In this document: positions 8,601 to 16,939 of the stretch, piece after piece
Layout: each line of letters begins with the position of its first letter
How positions within the stretch are numbered: the first letter of the stretch is position 1
Assembly (NCBI GenBank): GCA_019636035.1
Contig: JAHBYI010000003.1
Coordinates: forward strand, 124,001-188,000
Length of the DNA: 64,000 nucleotides
Direction: 5' to 3'
Origin: Candidatus Paracaedibacteraceae bacterium
GTDB lineage: Bacteria > Pseudomonadota > Alphaproteobacteria > Paracaedibacterales > Paracaedibacteraceae
Position numbers and translations under genes: made by a program
The notes under the pieces: model-generated
Database searches by the model: none
What the model was told of the DNA's origin: nothing
What the model saw: the letters and a program-made list of their open reading frames with translations, nothing else

Positions 8601-9626
8601 TCAAGAATAACTGTTCAATATCCTTAGCATCAAAACCGAGTCAGCATCTCCTTGTGCCGCCGCCTTTCTCAGATATTCTATCCCTCGAGCCCTATCCTTA
8701 TCAAATCCCATCCCTACCAGTAACCTTGATCCCAATAGTTTTTGAGCCCCACAATCCTCAGCTTCTGCTGCTTTTGTCAACAAATCTCGCCCATATACTA
8801 AATTTGGCTCACTTCCATACCCAGATAAAAGAAACTCACCATAATTACGCTGGAGTTGCACATCATCAGGGTCTTTAGCAATGGCTTTTTTATAATATTT
8901 TTCAGCTTCAGGATAGCTCTTTTCACATCCCTCTCCATTCTGGCACATCATAGCAACCATAGAATCCGCAAAAGAAAAATCTCCTTCGTCTGAAACTTTT
9001 TTAAAATAGGTAAAAGCACGAGCTAGATCTTGCTTTATAAAACTAGCCTCTCGCAAAAGAACCGCATAAAAGCTATAACCAACGAGATCTCCTGCAGCAA
9101 TAGATTTTTCCAATAAAGCAATAACTTTCTCAGGGAAATAGCATCTAAAACCAGGTAAAACGTAATGCCCAGCCAACATCACATAGGCTTTTACCACATT
9201 TTTATCGACCGCCTTTTGAAGGTAAGACATAGCTTTTACTGTATCAGGTGAGAGACCAAGCTCTCCATCCGAATAAGCCATCCCCAGTATATAGCAAAGT
9301 CCACCATGGCCTAAATCTGCTGCTTTGGTTAAATATGATACTCCCAGAGCAATTGTTTCACGACCTTGGGTTGTATCATTTTCTTTATCAGGAACTGAAA
9401 TTATCAGATAACCGCCATAAGCCATACACGCATTCATATCTCCACCATCAGCCTCATCCTTCATTGTCTGGAGAAACTCCGGGTCAACAATAGCTGTTAT
9501 CCGCTTTTTTTCTTCTGTCGTCCCCGAACTCATTATACGTTTGAATTCAAGTGGATCAAAAGCAGGTGTTTCTGCTGAATAGAGTTGAGTCGACAACATC
9601 AAAAGACCCAGAGTCAGTTCCTTCAT
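8601..9626 (-). CDS. secreted Sel1-repeat protein
   Basis: A 341-residue protein if started at the ATG at 9624-9626, which gives a signal peptide (MKELTLGLLMLSTQLYSAE); an upstream in-frame start would add five residues. The mature part is built from Sel1-like (SLR) helical repeats of about 36 residues, seen as repeated patterns such as KAADLGHGGLCYILGMAY, SFYAVLLREASFIKQDL and LRKAAAQGDADSV. About six or seven repeats cover residues 60-335. SLR proteins are protein-protein scaffolds and in intracellular bacteria are often involved with host cells, but no specific role can be read here. It stands alone on the minus strand, convergent with pth. Confidence 0.8.
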   Translation of the reverse strand: MKELTLGLLMLSTQLYSAETPAFDPLEFKRIMSSGTTEEKKRITAIVDPEFLQTMKDEADGGDMNACMAYGGYLIISVPDKENDTTQGRETIALGVSYLTKAADLGHGGLCYILGMAYSDGELGLSPDTVKAMSYLQKAVDKNVVKAYVMLAGHYVLPGFRCYFPEKVIALLEKSIAAGDLVGYSFYAVLLREASFIKQDLARAFTYFKKVSDEGDFSFADSMVAMMCQNGEGCEKSYPEAEKYYKKAIAKDPDDVQLQRNYGEFLLSGYGSEPNLVYGRDLLTKAAEAEDCGAQKLLGSRLLVGMGFDKDRARGIEYLRKAAAQGDADSVLMLRILNSYS

Positions 9627-9788
9627 ATTATTTCCTTTCAATTAAAAATCTGTAATAACAAACAAAACACCACCAAATTTTGATAATATAGTGCTCCCTG
9701 TTTTATACGGCATTTTTAATTAAATTCATATCAAAATTTAGAAAATGATAGATTTCACACGAACCTATACCCATTAAAAACCAACACC

Positions 9789-9816
9789 TTGACAAAATTG
9801 TTATACATGTTATACT
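9789..9816 (+). promoter_or_regulatory. promoter and likely operator of the toxin-antitoxin pair
   Basis: TTGACA at 9789-9794 and TATACT at 9811-9816 are 16 bases apart. Two direct TTATAC repeats (9801-9806 and 9810-9815, nine bases apart) fill the spacer and the -10 box. This is where a ribbon-helix-helix antitoxin would be expected to repress its own operon. Confidence 0.55.
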
Positions 9817-9851
9817 TTTTATTAGAGTTGATAATAATATGAGGTTTTGAA

Positions 9852-10088
9852 ATGCTGGCTGTTCGATTACCCCAAGAAATGGAAATACTCTTAACGAGTT
9901 TAGCTAAAAAAACGCATAGATCCAAAAGCTATTATGTGAAAAAGGCCTTGGAACAATATTTAGAAAATTACGTTGAATATGAGCTAGCTGCTGAAGCTTA
10001 CAAGGAATACCTTGAGTCAGGGAAAAAAAGTATTTCTTTTGAAGAGGTAATGAAAAAAAATGGGCTCTGGGAAAATGAAACCGATTGA
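9852..10088 (+). CDS. ribbon-helix-helix antitoxin (RelB/StbD-like)
   Basis: A 78-residue protein. Residues 1-45 fit a ribbon-helix-helix DNA-binding domain (LAVRLPQEMEILLTSLA, then RSKSYYVKKALEQYLE). The acidic C-terminal helix, with EAYKEYLESGKK and FEEVMKKNGLW, resembles the toxin-wrapping tail of RelB-type antitoxins. GAGG at 9841-9844 precedes the ATG. The toxin gene overlaps its 3' end. It likely represses the operon from the repeats in the promoter at 9789-9816. Confidence 0.8.
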   Translation: MLAVRLPQEMEILLTSLAKKTHRSKSYYVKKALEQYLENYVEYELAAEAYKEYLESGKKSISFEEVMKKNGLWENETD

Positions 10089-10365
10089 TAAACAATGGAG
10101 GTTTGATTTCTCTGCTAAAGCACAAAAGCAATTTGAAAAATTAGATAAACCCACTAAAATTCGTATCAGAGATTACATCATAAAATTGATTGAATCTGAA
10201 AAACACCCAAAAATTCAAGCAAAGCCTTTGACAGGACAATTGAGTAACTTCTGGCGTTTTAGAGTTGGAGATTACCGTCTTATCTGTTCAATAGAAGAGG
10301 AACACTTTATTGTTCTGGCCGTTCATATTGCACATCGTCGAGATGTTTATGATTTTGTTCCATAA
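10075..10365 (+). CDS. RelE/ParE-superfamily toxin
   Basis: About 96 residues from the ATG at 10075, or 101 from an earlier ATG at 10060; both lie inside the antitoxin gene. It has the RelE fold signature: DFSAKAQKQFEKLDK at the start, KPLTGQLSNFWRFRVGDYRLI in the middle and HRRDVYDF at the end. RelE toxins cut mRNA in the ribosome A site; ParE relatives block gyrase. The central arginines and the terminal HRRDVY favour the RelE branch, but the target is not proven. The 14-base overlap with the antitoxin gene indicates coupled translation. Both look intact. Confidence 0.82.
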   Translation: MKPIDKQWRFDFSAKAQKQFEKLDKPTKIRIRDYIIKLIESEKHPKIQAKPLTGQLSNFWRFRVGDYRLICSIEEEHFIVLAVHIAHRRDVYDFVP

Positions 10366-10457
10366 AATCACTACTTAAGCCGCACTTCTCCTAAAATTTG
10401 ACTAAAACTCTTGAATCGAAGTGGGATCAATGTCAGTATTGAGCTAGGAGGATTACC

Positions 10458-11003
10458 GTGCTGACAATTCCAAATATACTCACATTTATCAGGATTTTAT
10501 TGATCCCTGTCGTTGTTCTGGCATTCTACATCGATACAACGTTGTGGCGGTGGATTGCTGTCTTAGCCTTTGCCAGTGCTTGCGCAACGGACTATTTAGA
10601 CGGGTATCTTGCACGCGTCCTTAAGCAATCAAGTAAACTTGGAACATTTTTGGATCCTCTTGCCGATAAGTTATTGGTCGCAACGACGTTATTGTATATG
10701 GCTGGATTTGATAAAATATCGAGGATTTCACTCATCCCTGCGGCTGTGATCTTATGTCGCGAAATCATGGTGTCCGGCCTTCGAGAACACCTCAGCGACA
10801 TGAATATCGGCCTTCCTGTGAGCAATCTAGCAAAGTGGAAAACAGCCACACAAATGCTCGCCATCACAATTTTGTTGATTGGGGACGTCTCAAAACGCCC
10901 CATTGTTTGGATCGGGGAGCTTTTCTTATGGGCAGCCGCTATCATGACAATCCTAACAGCTTACTCCTACGTGGTCAAAACTATCCAAAACTTTGATGAT
11001 TAA
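10458..11003 (+). CDS. pgsA: CDP-diacylglycerol--glycerol-3-phosphate 3-phosphatidyltransferase
   Basis: PgsA makes phosphatidylglycerol phosphate, the first committed step to PG and cardiolipin. The 181-residue membrane protein opens with LTIPNILTFIRILLIPVV and carries the CDP-alcohol phosphotransferase motif at about residues 49-73: D-G-x2-A-R-x8-G-x3-D-x3-D. Hydrophobic helices follow. It starts with GTG at 10458 with AGGAGG at 10446-10451 seven bases before it. Its end is 19 bases from the end of the convergent ABC-F gene. Confidence 0.93.
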   Translation: MLTIPNILTFIRILLIPVVVLAFYIDTTLWRWIAVLAFASACATDYLDGYLARVLKQSSKLGTFLDPLADKLLVATTLLYMAGFDKISRISLIPAAVILCREIMVSGLREHLSDMNIGLPVSNLAKWKTATQMLAITILLIGDVSKRPIVWIGELFLWAAAIMTILTAYSYVVKTIQNFDD

Positions 11004-11021
11004 GGTTCCCCGTCCCCTCTT

Positions 11022-12587
11022 TTATCTCAAGGTATCCCACTTCCCTTCACCGGAGACATCGACGATAACGCTGGCAAACATCTCAATAAAGTGCCGGTTG
11101 TGAGAAACGACGCAGCACGTTCCTTTGTATTCCTCAAGCATTTTCGCCAAGACTTCACAAGATAACATATCCAAATGGTTTGTCGGCTCGTCAAACACCA
11201 ACAGGTTTGGACGTTGAGCAATCAACCCGGCCATCACCAACCTAGACTTTTCACCCCCGGACAAAACGCGGACTTTTTTCATAGGATCTTGTCCTTTAAA
11301 CAAAAAGCATCCCAAAATACCGCGATGCTCTTGCTCACTCAAAGCTGGCGCATAGTGCTGAATGGTCTCAAGAACAGACAAACGCCCATCCAAAAGCTCT
11401 GCGCTTTCCTGGGCATAATAACCAATCTGGATCCCCTCTCCCATCTTAAAAGAACCGGACAGGGTCGGGATCTCACCACAGATCGTCTTTAAAAACGTTG
11501 TCTTACCAATACCGTTACGCCCAACAATAGCAATTTTTTCCCCTTTGTTAAACTTAAGTTTTATTTTCTTTGACAACGGTTTATCGTATCCAATCACCAT
11601 ATCATCACAAATCAAGACATCTTTTGGAGAGTTTGGAATTGTAATCCGTGGGAAATGAATCTTATCGACGCCCTGATCCAATGTAACGCCAGACAAAACC
11701 TCATCCAACCGCTCAATCATTTTCATACGTGATTGCGCCTGCTTAGCCTTACTTGCTTTCGCTTTAAAGCGATCCACAAAGCTTTGCATATGAGCCTTTT
11801 GTGCCTCGATTTTTCGAACTGAGGCTATGGTTGTCTGCTCTTGTTGCTCTTTTTGTTTTAGAAAGTCATCAAAATTCCCGGCAAATTGACGCAAGACACC
11901 TTTATTCAAATATAACGTAACTGTTGATACATTATTTAAAAATTCTTGGTCATGGGAGACAAAAACAATTGTCCGAGGATAGGATTTTAAGTATCCCTCT
12001 AACCACTCAATACTGGGCAAATCCAAATGGTTTGTCGGTTCATCCAAAATCATGAAATCAGGGCTACTCAAAAGGATTTTCCCAAGCTCAATACGCATTC
12101 GCCAACCACCAGACAGCGTCAACGGATCTTGATCGAGTTGGTCTCGCTCAAACCCCAATCCTAAGAGGATTTGCTCGGCCTTGCCCTCAAGTTCATAACC
12201 GCCCAGATTTTCGAAGTGCGTCAAAGATTGCGTATAATCTTCAAGATCATGCTCGCAGTAATCAGTTTCCATTTTTTTTAGCAAACCGTCCATCTTCACC
12301 TTAAGCGCATAAGCTGCCTCATGCCCTGATAAACATTCAACAAGAATACTACTTGCAGGTTTTGGATTGGGCGACTGAGGCAAATAGGCAATCACAGCTT
12401 CTTTAGGCTTTGTAATTTCCCCCGCATCAGCATAATCCCGCCCCGTCATGATATTTAACAGGGTTGTCTTCCCTTGGCCATTAGCACCGACAAGGGCAAC
12501 TTTCTCCCCTTCAGGAAAGTGATAGGACACAGCGTTAAAGAGGACTTTATCCCCAAACGCTTTGGATAAATTTTGAATTCTTAACAT
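11022..12587 (-). CDS. ABC-F family ATPase (translation-associated)
   Basis: Two ABC domains in one soluble chain with no membrane segments, the ABC-F arrangement. Walker A motifs are GANGQGKTTLL and GRNGIGKTTFL; signatures are LSGGWRMRIELGKIL and LSGGEKSRLVMAGLI; each is followed by a DEPTNHLD Walker B. A charged linker of about 80 residues with ASVRKIEAQKAHMQSF separates the domains. ABC-F proteins act at the ribosomal E site. I cannot say which subgroup (YbiT-, Uup- or YheS-like); at 521 residues it is closest in length to YbiT. The start at 12585-12587 (MLRIQNLSKAF) is preferred over a 25-residue upstream extension, because the ABC domain begins here. Confidence 0.88.
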   Translation of the reverse strand: MLRIQNLSKAFGDKVLFNAVSYHFPEGEKVALVGANGQGKTTLLNIMTGRDYADAGEITKPKEAVIAYLPQSPNPKPASSILVECLSGHEAAYALKVKMDGLLKKMETDYCEHDLEDYTQSLTHFENLGGYELEGKAEQILLGLGFERDQLDQDPLTLSGGWRMRIELGKILLSSPDFMILDEPTNHLDLPSIEWLEGYLKSYPRTIVFVSHDQEFLNNVSTVTLYLNKGVLRQFAGNFDDFLKQKEQQEQTTIASVRKIEAQKAHMQSFVDRFKAKASKAKQAQSRMKMIERLDEVLSGVTLDQGVDKIHFPRITIPNSPKDVLICDDMVIGYDKPLSKKIKLKFNKGEKIAIVGRNGIGKTTFLKTICGEIPTLSGSFKMGEGIQIGYYAQESAELLDGRLSVLETIQHYAPALSEQEHRGILGCFLFKGQDPMKKVRVLSGGEKSRLVMAGLIAQRPNLLVFDEPTNHLDMLSCEVLAKMLEEYKGTCCVVSHNRHFIEMFASVIVDVSGEGKWDTLR

Positions 12588-12785
12588 TTTTGAAATACCA
12601 TCTATAAGGTTGTGAGCTACGCTCAAACAAACCGCGCTAAAGAGCTCAGATACAACACCCAAGGTGCGCGGCAGGTCATCTGACTGTAAAGTCTATCCCC
12701 GCCAATGCTATCCGCATCTGAAGAAAAGTTTTTTAGTTTTGTAAATCATGAGCCTATCATAATGCTGATTTTTAGTAGCCGTCAA
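12588..12785 (-). promoter_or_regulatory. promoter and long structured leader of the ABC-F gene
   Basis: On the minus strand, TTGACG (12780-12785) and TATGAT (12756-12761) lie 18 bases apart. They predict transcription from about 12748 and a leader of roughly 160 bases before the ABC-F start. The leader is GC-rich compared with its surroundings and has several complementary blocks, for example GAGCT/AGCTC and GTTGT/ACAAC between 12608 and 12656. No known riboswitch or RNA family could be matched by eye. The leader is open in frame for 25 codons before the ABC-F ATG, so an N-terminal extension is not excluded. Bases 12786-12889 hold only the presumed rpmF promoter region. Confidence 0.4.
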
Positions 12786-12889
12786 CAAAATCAGTATTAT
12801 TTTTACAATTACACTTGCTATTTTAGCTAAAATAAGTTAGAAAAATTGTAAGGTATTTTTTTTCTATATAATATTTGAGGTCTTTTAAA

Positions 12890-13093
12890 ATGGCAGTTCC
12901 AAAGAAGAAAACATCGCAATCACGCCGTAACATGCGTCGTTCACACCACGCACTTAAGCCAGTGAACAGCAACGAATGCTCTAACTGTGGTTCACGTAAG
13001 TTGCCTCACCACGTTTGTACATCTTGCGGTCATTACAATGGTCGTCAAGTTTTTGCACAAAACGTTGCAACAGAAGAAGCAGCAGCTGAATAA
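12890..13093 (+). CDS. rpmF: 50S ribosomal protein L32
   Basis: L32 of 67 residues, starting at ATG 12890 ([20 protein letters not shown]). It keeps the zinc-ribbon cysteines: CSNCG near residue 31 and CTSCG near 47. The start fits all L32 proteins; a longer reading upstream does not. It heads the rpmF-plsX-fabH operon with 23 bases to plsX. Confidence 0.96.
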   Translation: MAVPKKKTSQSRRNMRRSHHALKPVNSNECSNCGSRKLPHHVCTSCGHYNGRQVFAQNVATEEAAAE

Positions 13094-13116
13094 GCTCTAA
13101 TTCAGGAGCACGGAAG

Positions 13117-14130
13117 ATGTCTTTATGTGTATCCCTAGATGTTATGGGGGGCGATCAAGCCCCCTCTATTGTACTTGACGGAGCAGAACTTGCTCTTCAA
13201 GAAAATTCAAAAATTCGCTTTCATTTGTATGGCGATGAGTCTGTTATAAAATCTCAGCTTTCAAAGCACCCCCTCCTTTCTCAAAACGCTAAAATTATTC
13301 ATTGCACCGAAATCGTCACCAGCGATACAAAACCTGTTGATGCGCTGCGTCGTCTCAAAGATTCAAGCATGCGCCGTGCAATCGAAGCCGTTGCCGACGG
13401 TGAATGTGATGCCGTTGTCTCAGCAGGAAATACCGGTGCCTACATGGCACTATCAAAAATAACACTCAAAACACTGGATGGCATTGATCGCCCTGCAATC
13501 GCGGCACTCCTTCCGACGGTGAACGGATATTGCATCGGTTTGGACATGGGGGCAAATCTTGAGTGTACCGCTGAAAACCTGATGCAGTTTGCTGTTATGG
13601 GCGATGTCATGGCACGCCGTATGCTTGGCGTTAGCAGCCCGACCATTGGCCTTTTAAATGTGGGCACAGAAGACGTCAAAGGGAATGCTATTGTTCAGCT
13701 AGCATCGCAACTCATAAAACATCTCCCTGGTATCAACTATATCGGGTTTGTCGAAGGCGATGATATTAACCACGGCGTTGCCGATGTTGTTGTTACCGAT
13801 GGGTTTACAGGAAACGTCTCTCTCAAAACCCTAGAGGGAGCAGCTCAATTTATTTTTAGTACAATTCGCAAAACAATGGAATCATCTGTTTTAGGAAAGC
13901 TCAGTTACCTCATAGGACACAAATCATTCAAGACTATCAGAGACAGGCTTGACCCACGTAAGTATAATGGCGCAACATTTCTCGGGTTAAAAGGAATTGC
14001 TGTCAAAAGCCATGGTGGTGCCGATGCCGTTGCCTTTGCCAATGCCATTAAAGTCGCAGTAAATCTTGCCAAAAATTCTGATACACTGAATCTTGGCCAA
14101 GAAATCGAAAAGAAAATCAAAGAACTTTAG
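13117..14130 (+). CDS. plsX: phosphate acyltransferase PlsX
   Basis: PlsX turns acyl-ACP into acyl-phosphate for phospholipid synthesis at the membrane surface. The 337-residue protein begins with LDVMGGDQAPSIVLDG, the conserved PlsX opening, and has VSAGNTGAYMALSK, GLLNVGTED and VVTDGFTGNVSLKTLEG. It sits between rpmF and fabH (eight bases to fabH) in the standard order and is complete. Confidence 0.96.
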   Translation: MSLCVSLDVMGGDQAPSIVLDGAELALQENSKIRFHLYGDESVIKSQLSKHPLLSQNAKIIHCTEIVTSDTKPVDALRRLKDSSMRRAIEAVADGECDAVVSAGNTGAYMALSKITLKTLDGIDRPAIAALLPTVNGYCIGLDMGANLECTAENLMQFAVMGDVMARRMLGVSSPTIGLLNVGTEDVKGNAIVQLASQLIKHLPGINYIGFVEGDDINHGVADVVVTDGFTGNVSLKTLEGAAQFIFSTIRKTMESSVLGKLSYLIGHKSFKTIRDRLDPRKYNGATFLGLKGIAVKSHGGADAVAFANAIKVAVNLAKNSDTLNLGQEIEKKIKEL

Positions 14131-14138
14131 GAATCAGA

Positions 14139-15098
14139 ATGACCGTAAGATCAGTTATCGTCAGCACGGGTGGCTATTTGCCTGAAAAAATTGTAACAAA
14201 TGCCGAGCTTGCAGCTCAGATTGAAACAACCGATGAGTGGATAACGACACGTGTCGGCATCAAGGAGCGTCGATTTGCTCAAGATGGTGAAATGGCATCA
14301 GACTTAGGTGCAAAAGCAGCACACGATGCACTCCAACGTGGAAAAGCATCAGCCGAGGACATTGACTTGATTGTGGTTGCGACGACAACTTCCGATATGA
14401 CTTTTCCGTCTACGGCAACTCTGATCCAAGCGAAAATTGGCGCAATAAATGCGTTCGCTTTTGATGTCCAAGCTGTATGCAGTGGTTTTCTGTACGCTCT
14501 CGACGTTGCTGATTCAATGATCAAATCAGGAAAAATTAAAAAAGCACTGGTGATCGGCACTGAAACTATGTCACGAATCACTGATCCAAAAGACCGTGCA
14601 ACGGCTGTTATTTTTGGAGATGGTGCAGGGGCTGTCTTAGTTGAAGCTCAGGAAAATACAGAACACGGCATCTTATCAACCCATTTGTTTTCTGACGGAC
14701 GGTTTGCAGATTTGCTGCATGTCAATGGGGGGCCTGGTTGTGGTCAGTTTGGCTATATGTATATGGCCGGGAAAGAGATTTTCAAACTTGCGGTCGAAAA
14801 ACTAGGCTCGGCTATTGAAATAGCCCTTGAGCATAATAAAATTGCAAAAGACCAAATTGATTGGTTTGTCCCGCATCAAGCCAACTACCGCATTATTAAT
14901 GCTCTAGCTGAACATTTTAATCTTCCCTCTGAAAAAGTTGTCGTTACCATTGACACGCATGGGAATACATCAGCTGCCTCCATTCCCCTCGCTCTGCACA
15001 CAGCAGTTACGGACGGCCGCATTAAACGTGGCGATCTCCTTGTTTTTGAAGCAATGGGTGGTGGTTTGACGTGGGGTTCAGCTTTGGTGAGATTCTAA
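14139..15098 (+). CDS. fabH: beta-ketoacyl-ACP synthase III
   Basis: FabH condenses acetyl-CoA with malonyl-ACP to start fatty acid synthesis. At 319 residues it has the thiolase-fold catalytic triad: Cys in QAVCSGFLYAL (about residue 113), His in VPHQANYRI (about 246) and Asn in HGNTSAASIP (about 276). The N-terminal TTDEWITTRVGIKERR is the usual CoA-binding part. Last gene of the rpmF-plsX-fabH operon. The 118 bases to the convergent fabG contain a GAGGGT/ACCCTC pairing but no clear terminator. Confidence 0.96.
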   Translation: MTVRSVIVSTGGYLPEKIVTNAELAAQIETTDEWITTRVGIKERRFAQDGEMASDLGAKAAHDALQRGKASAEDIDLIVVATTTSDMTFPSTATLIQAKIGAINAFAFDVQAVCSGFLYALDVADSMIKSGKIKKALVIGTETMSRITDPKDRATAVIFGDGAGAVLVEAQENTEHGILSTHLFSDGRFADLLHVNGGPGCGQFGYMYMAGKEIFKLAVEKLGSAIEIALEHNKIAKDQIDWFVPHQANYRIINALAEHFNLPSEKVVVTIDTHGNTSAASIPLALHTAVTDGRIKRGDLLVFEAMGGGLTWGSALVRF

Positions 15099-15216
15099 TC
15101 ACCGTCTTCACCTTGCCCAATGGGCGAGTGAGAATGAGAGGGTGACGAAACTGAAACAACGCAACCCTCACATGTCATTACGCAACGACCTCTCGCACAA
15201 GCGAAGAAGTGAAAGT

Positions 15217-15951
15217 CTACATAAACATACCGCCATTAACGTGAAGTGTCTGTCCTGTCATATAGGATGATTCAGCAGAAGCAAGATAGACGGCTGCATT
15301 GGCAACATCGGTGGATGTCCCCATCTTTCCGGTCGGAATATCAGACAAAATCTTTGCTTTTGTTGCCTCTGGCAGTTCGTCTGTCATAGCTGACTCGATA
15401 AACCCGGGGGCAATACAATTCACCGTAATACCGCGGGTTGCCAGCTCAATGGCCAAGGATTTCGTCATTCCAACCAGACCTGCCTTGGATGCACAGTAAT
15501 TTGCCTGACCGGGATTACCGGCAAAGCCAACAACCGACGAAATATTAATAATCCGTCCAAAACGGCGTTTCATCATGCCTTTTGTTGCAGCTCGGATTAA
15601 ACGAAACACTGACGTTAGGTTAACATCCAGAACACTATCCCAGTCTTCATCCTTCATGCGCATAATCAACGTATCGCGGGTTATTCCTGCATTATTCACA
15701 AGGATATCTAACTTACTAAGTTTGGCCTCTACAGCAGGAATCAAGGCTTCAACACTCTCAGCATCAGATAAGTTACACGGAAAAACATAAGCACGATCCC
15801 CAAGTTCTTGGGCAAGGTCATTGAGCACAGCTTCACGTGTCCCCGAAAGCACAACAATAGCCCCCTGCTGATGAAGCTTAATAGCAATTTCACGACCTAA
15901 ACCACCAGTAGCTCCTGTCACTAATGCAACTTGATCCTTTAATTGAAACAT
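15217..15951 (-). CDS. fabG: 3-oxoacyl-ACP reductase FabG
   Basis: A 244-residue short-chain dehydrogenase that reduces beta-ketoacyl-ACP with NADPH. It has the cofactor motif TGATGGLG (about residues 13-20), NNAG (86-89), the catalytic Ser in NISSVVGFAG, and YCASKAG with the catalytic Tyr and Lys. The C-terminal GQTLHVNGGMFM is typical of FabG. It is the third gene of a minus-strand set: epimerase, fabD, fabG. Confidence 0.94.
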   Translation of the reverse strand: MFQLKDQVALVTGATGGLGREIAIKLHQQGAIVVLSGTREAVLNDLAQELGDRAYVFPCNLSDAESVEALIPAVEAKLSKLDILVNNAGITRDTLIMRMKDEDWDSVLDVNLTSVFRLIRAATKGMMKRRFGRIINISSVVGFAGNPGQANYCASKAGLVGMTKSLAIELATRGITVNCIAPGFIESAMTDELPEATKAKILSDIPTGKMGTSTDVANAAVYLASAESSYMTGQTLHVNGGMFM

Positions 15952-15967
15952 TATTTTTTTTCCTTAT

Positions 15968-16927
15968 TTATGCTACGAGCTTACGCCCTAAATCATTGAT
16001 AAAAATCCCAAGATCATCGATGGAATTGATAGTCGTTGCCTGAACATCCGGAGCCGATTTCTTAACAAGCCCCGTTAAGACGCGCCCCGCACCAATTTCA
16101 ACACAATGGGTAATACCGTGAAGCGGAAGTGATATCATAGACTCACGCCAACGAACACGCCCTGTTACCTGCTCCACCAAAAGCCGTTTAAGAATCTCAT
16201 CATCCGTCACAAGGCTTGCCGTCACATTTGTCAGAATGGGGCAACCCGGTTTACCGGATTGAACTAAATCAAAGGATTCAGCCATCGCTTCAGCTGCCGG
16301 ATCCATCAAGGGGCTATGGAATGGTGCAGACACAGGTAAAGATAAGGCTCTCTTTGCACCGCGCTCCAACGCTAAAGGAATAGCCCGTTCAATAGCATCT
16401 TTGTGGCCACTGATGACAACCTGCCCGTCCGAGTTATCATTAGCGATAACGCAAACCTGACCCTGTGCCGCGTCTTGAGCCAGAATCTCAACGGCTTCGA
16501 TAGGCATATTGAGGATAGCAGCCATGGCACCTTGCCCAACAGGAACGGCTTTTTGCATCGCACTGCCACGAATACGGAGCAGTCTTGCCGTATCCGGTAG
16601 GTCAAATGTACCAGCCGCACAATTGGCTGTGTATTCCCCTAATGAATGCCCTGCCATAAATGCGGCTAAGCTTGAAGCCTTGACACCAAGCTCTGACTCC
16701 ATCGCTCGGATAACGGCCATGCTAACAGCCATCAATGCCGGCTGTGTATTTTCAGTCAATGTTAGATCATCCTGAGAACCGTCAAAAATAATCTGACTCA
16801 GCTTCTGGTTCAGTGTATTATCAATTTCTTCAAAAACATGTTTTGAGACAGCAAAATTATCATAGAAATCACGCCCCATCCCAACGATCTGTGATCCTTG
16901 GCCGGGAAAAGTAAAAGCAATCTTCAT
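15968..16927 (-). CDS. fabD: malonyl-CoA:ACP transacylase FabD
   Basis: FabD loads malonyl groups on acyl carrier protein. The 319-residue sequence opens with FTFPGQGSQIVGMGRDFYDN, has the active-site serine in AGHSLGEYTA (about residue 92) and the catalytic His in SAPFHSPLM (about 203). It is followed by fabG after 16 bases and preceded by the epimerase gene by 12 bases, so all three are probably co-transcribed. acpP and fabF are not in the window. Confidence 0.95.
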   Translation of the reverse strand: MKIAFTFPGQGSQIVGMGRDFYDNFAVSKHVFEEIDNTLNQKLSQIIFDGSQDDLTLTENTQPALMAVSMAVIRAMESELGVKASSLAAFMAGHSLGEYTANCAAGTFDLPDTARLLRIRGSAMQKAVPVGQGAMAAILNMPIEAVEILAQDAAQGQVCVIANDNSDGQVVISGHKDAIERAIPLALERGAKRALSLPVSAPFHSPLMDPAAEAMAESFDLVQSGKPGCPILTNVTASLVTDDEILKRLLVEQVTGRVRWRESMISLPLHGITHCVEIGAGRVLTGLVKKSAPDVQATTINSIDDLGIFINDLGRKLVA

Positions 16928-16939
16928 TAGACTTCCTTT

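Noticed and set aside
12600..12720. SRP (4.5S) or 6S RNA
   Set aside because: The conserved SRP tip (GGAA loop context) is absent, and the 6S bubble and closing stem could not be drawn. Left as an unassigned leader.
15100..15216. Terminator or gene between fabH and fabG
   Set aside because: Short pairings such as TTGCCC/GGGCGA lack a T run; no open frame of interest.
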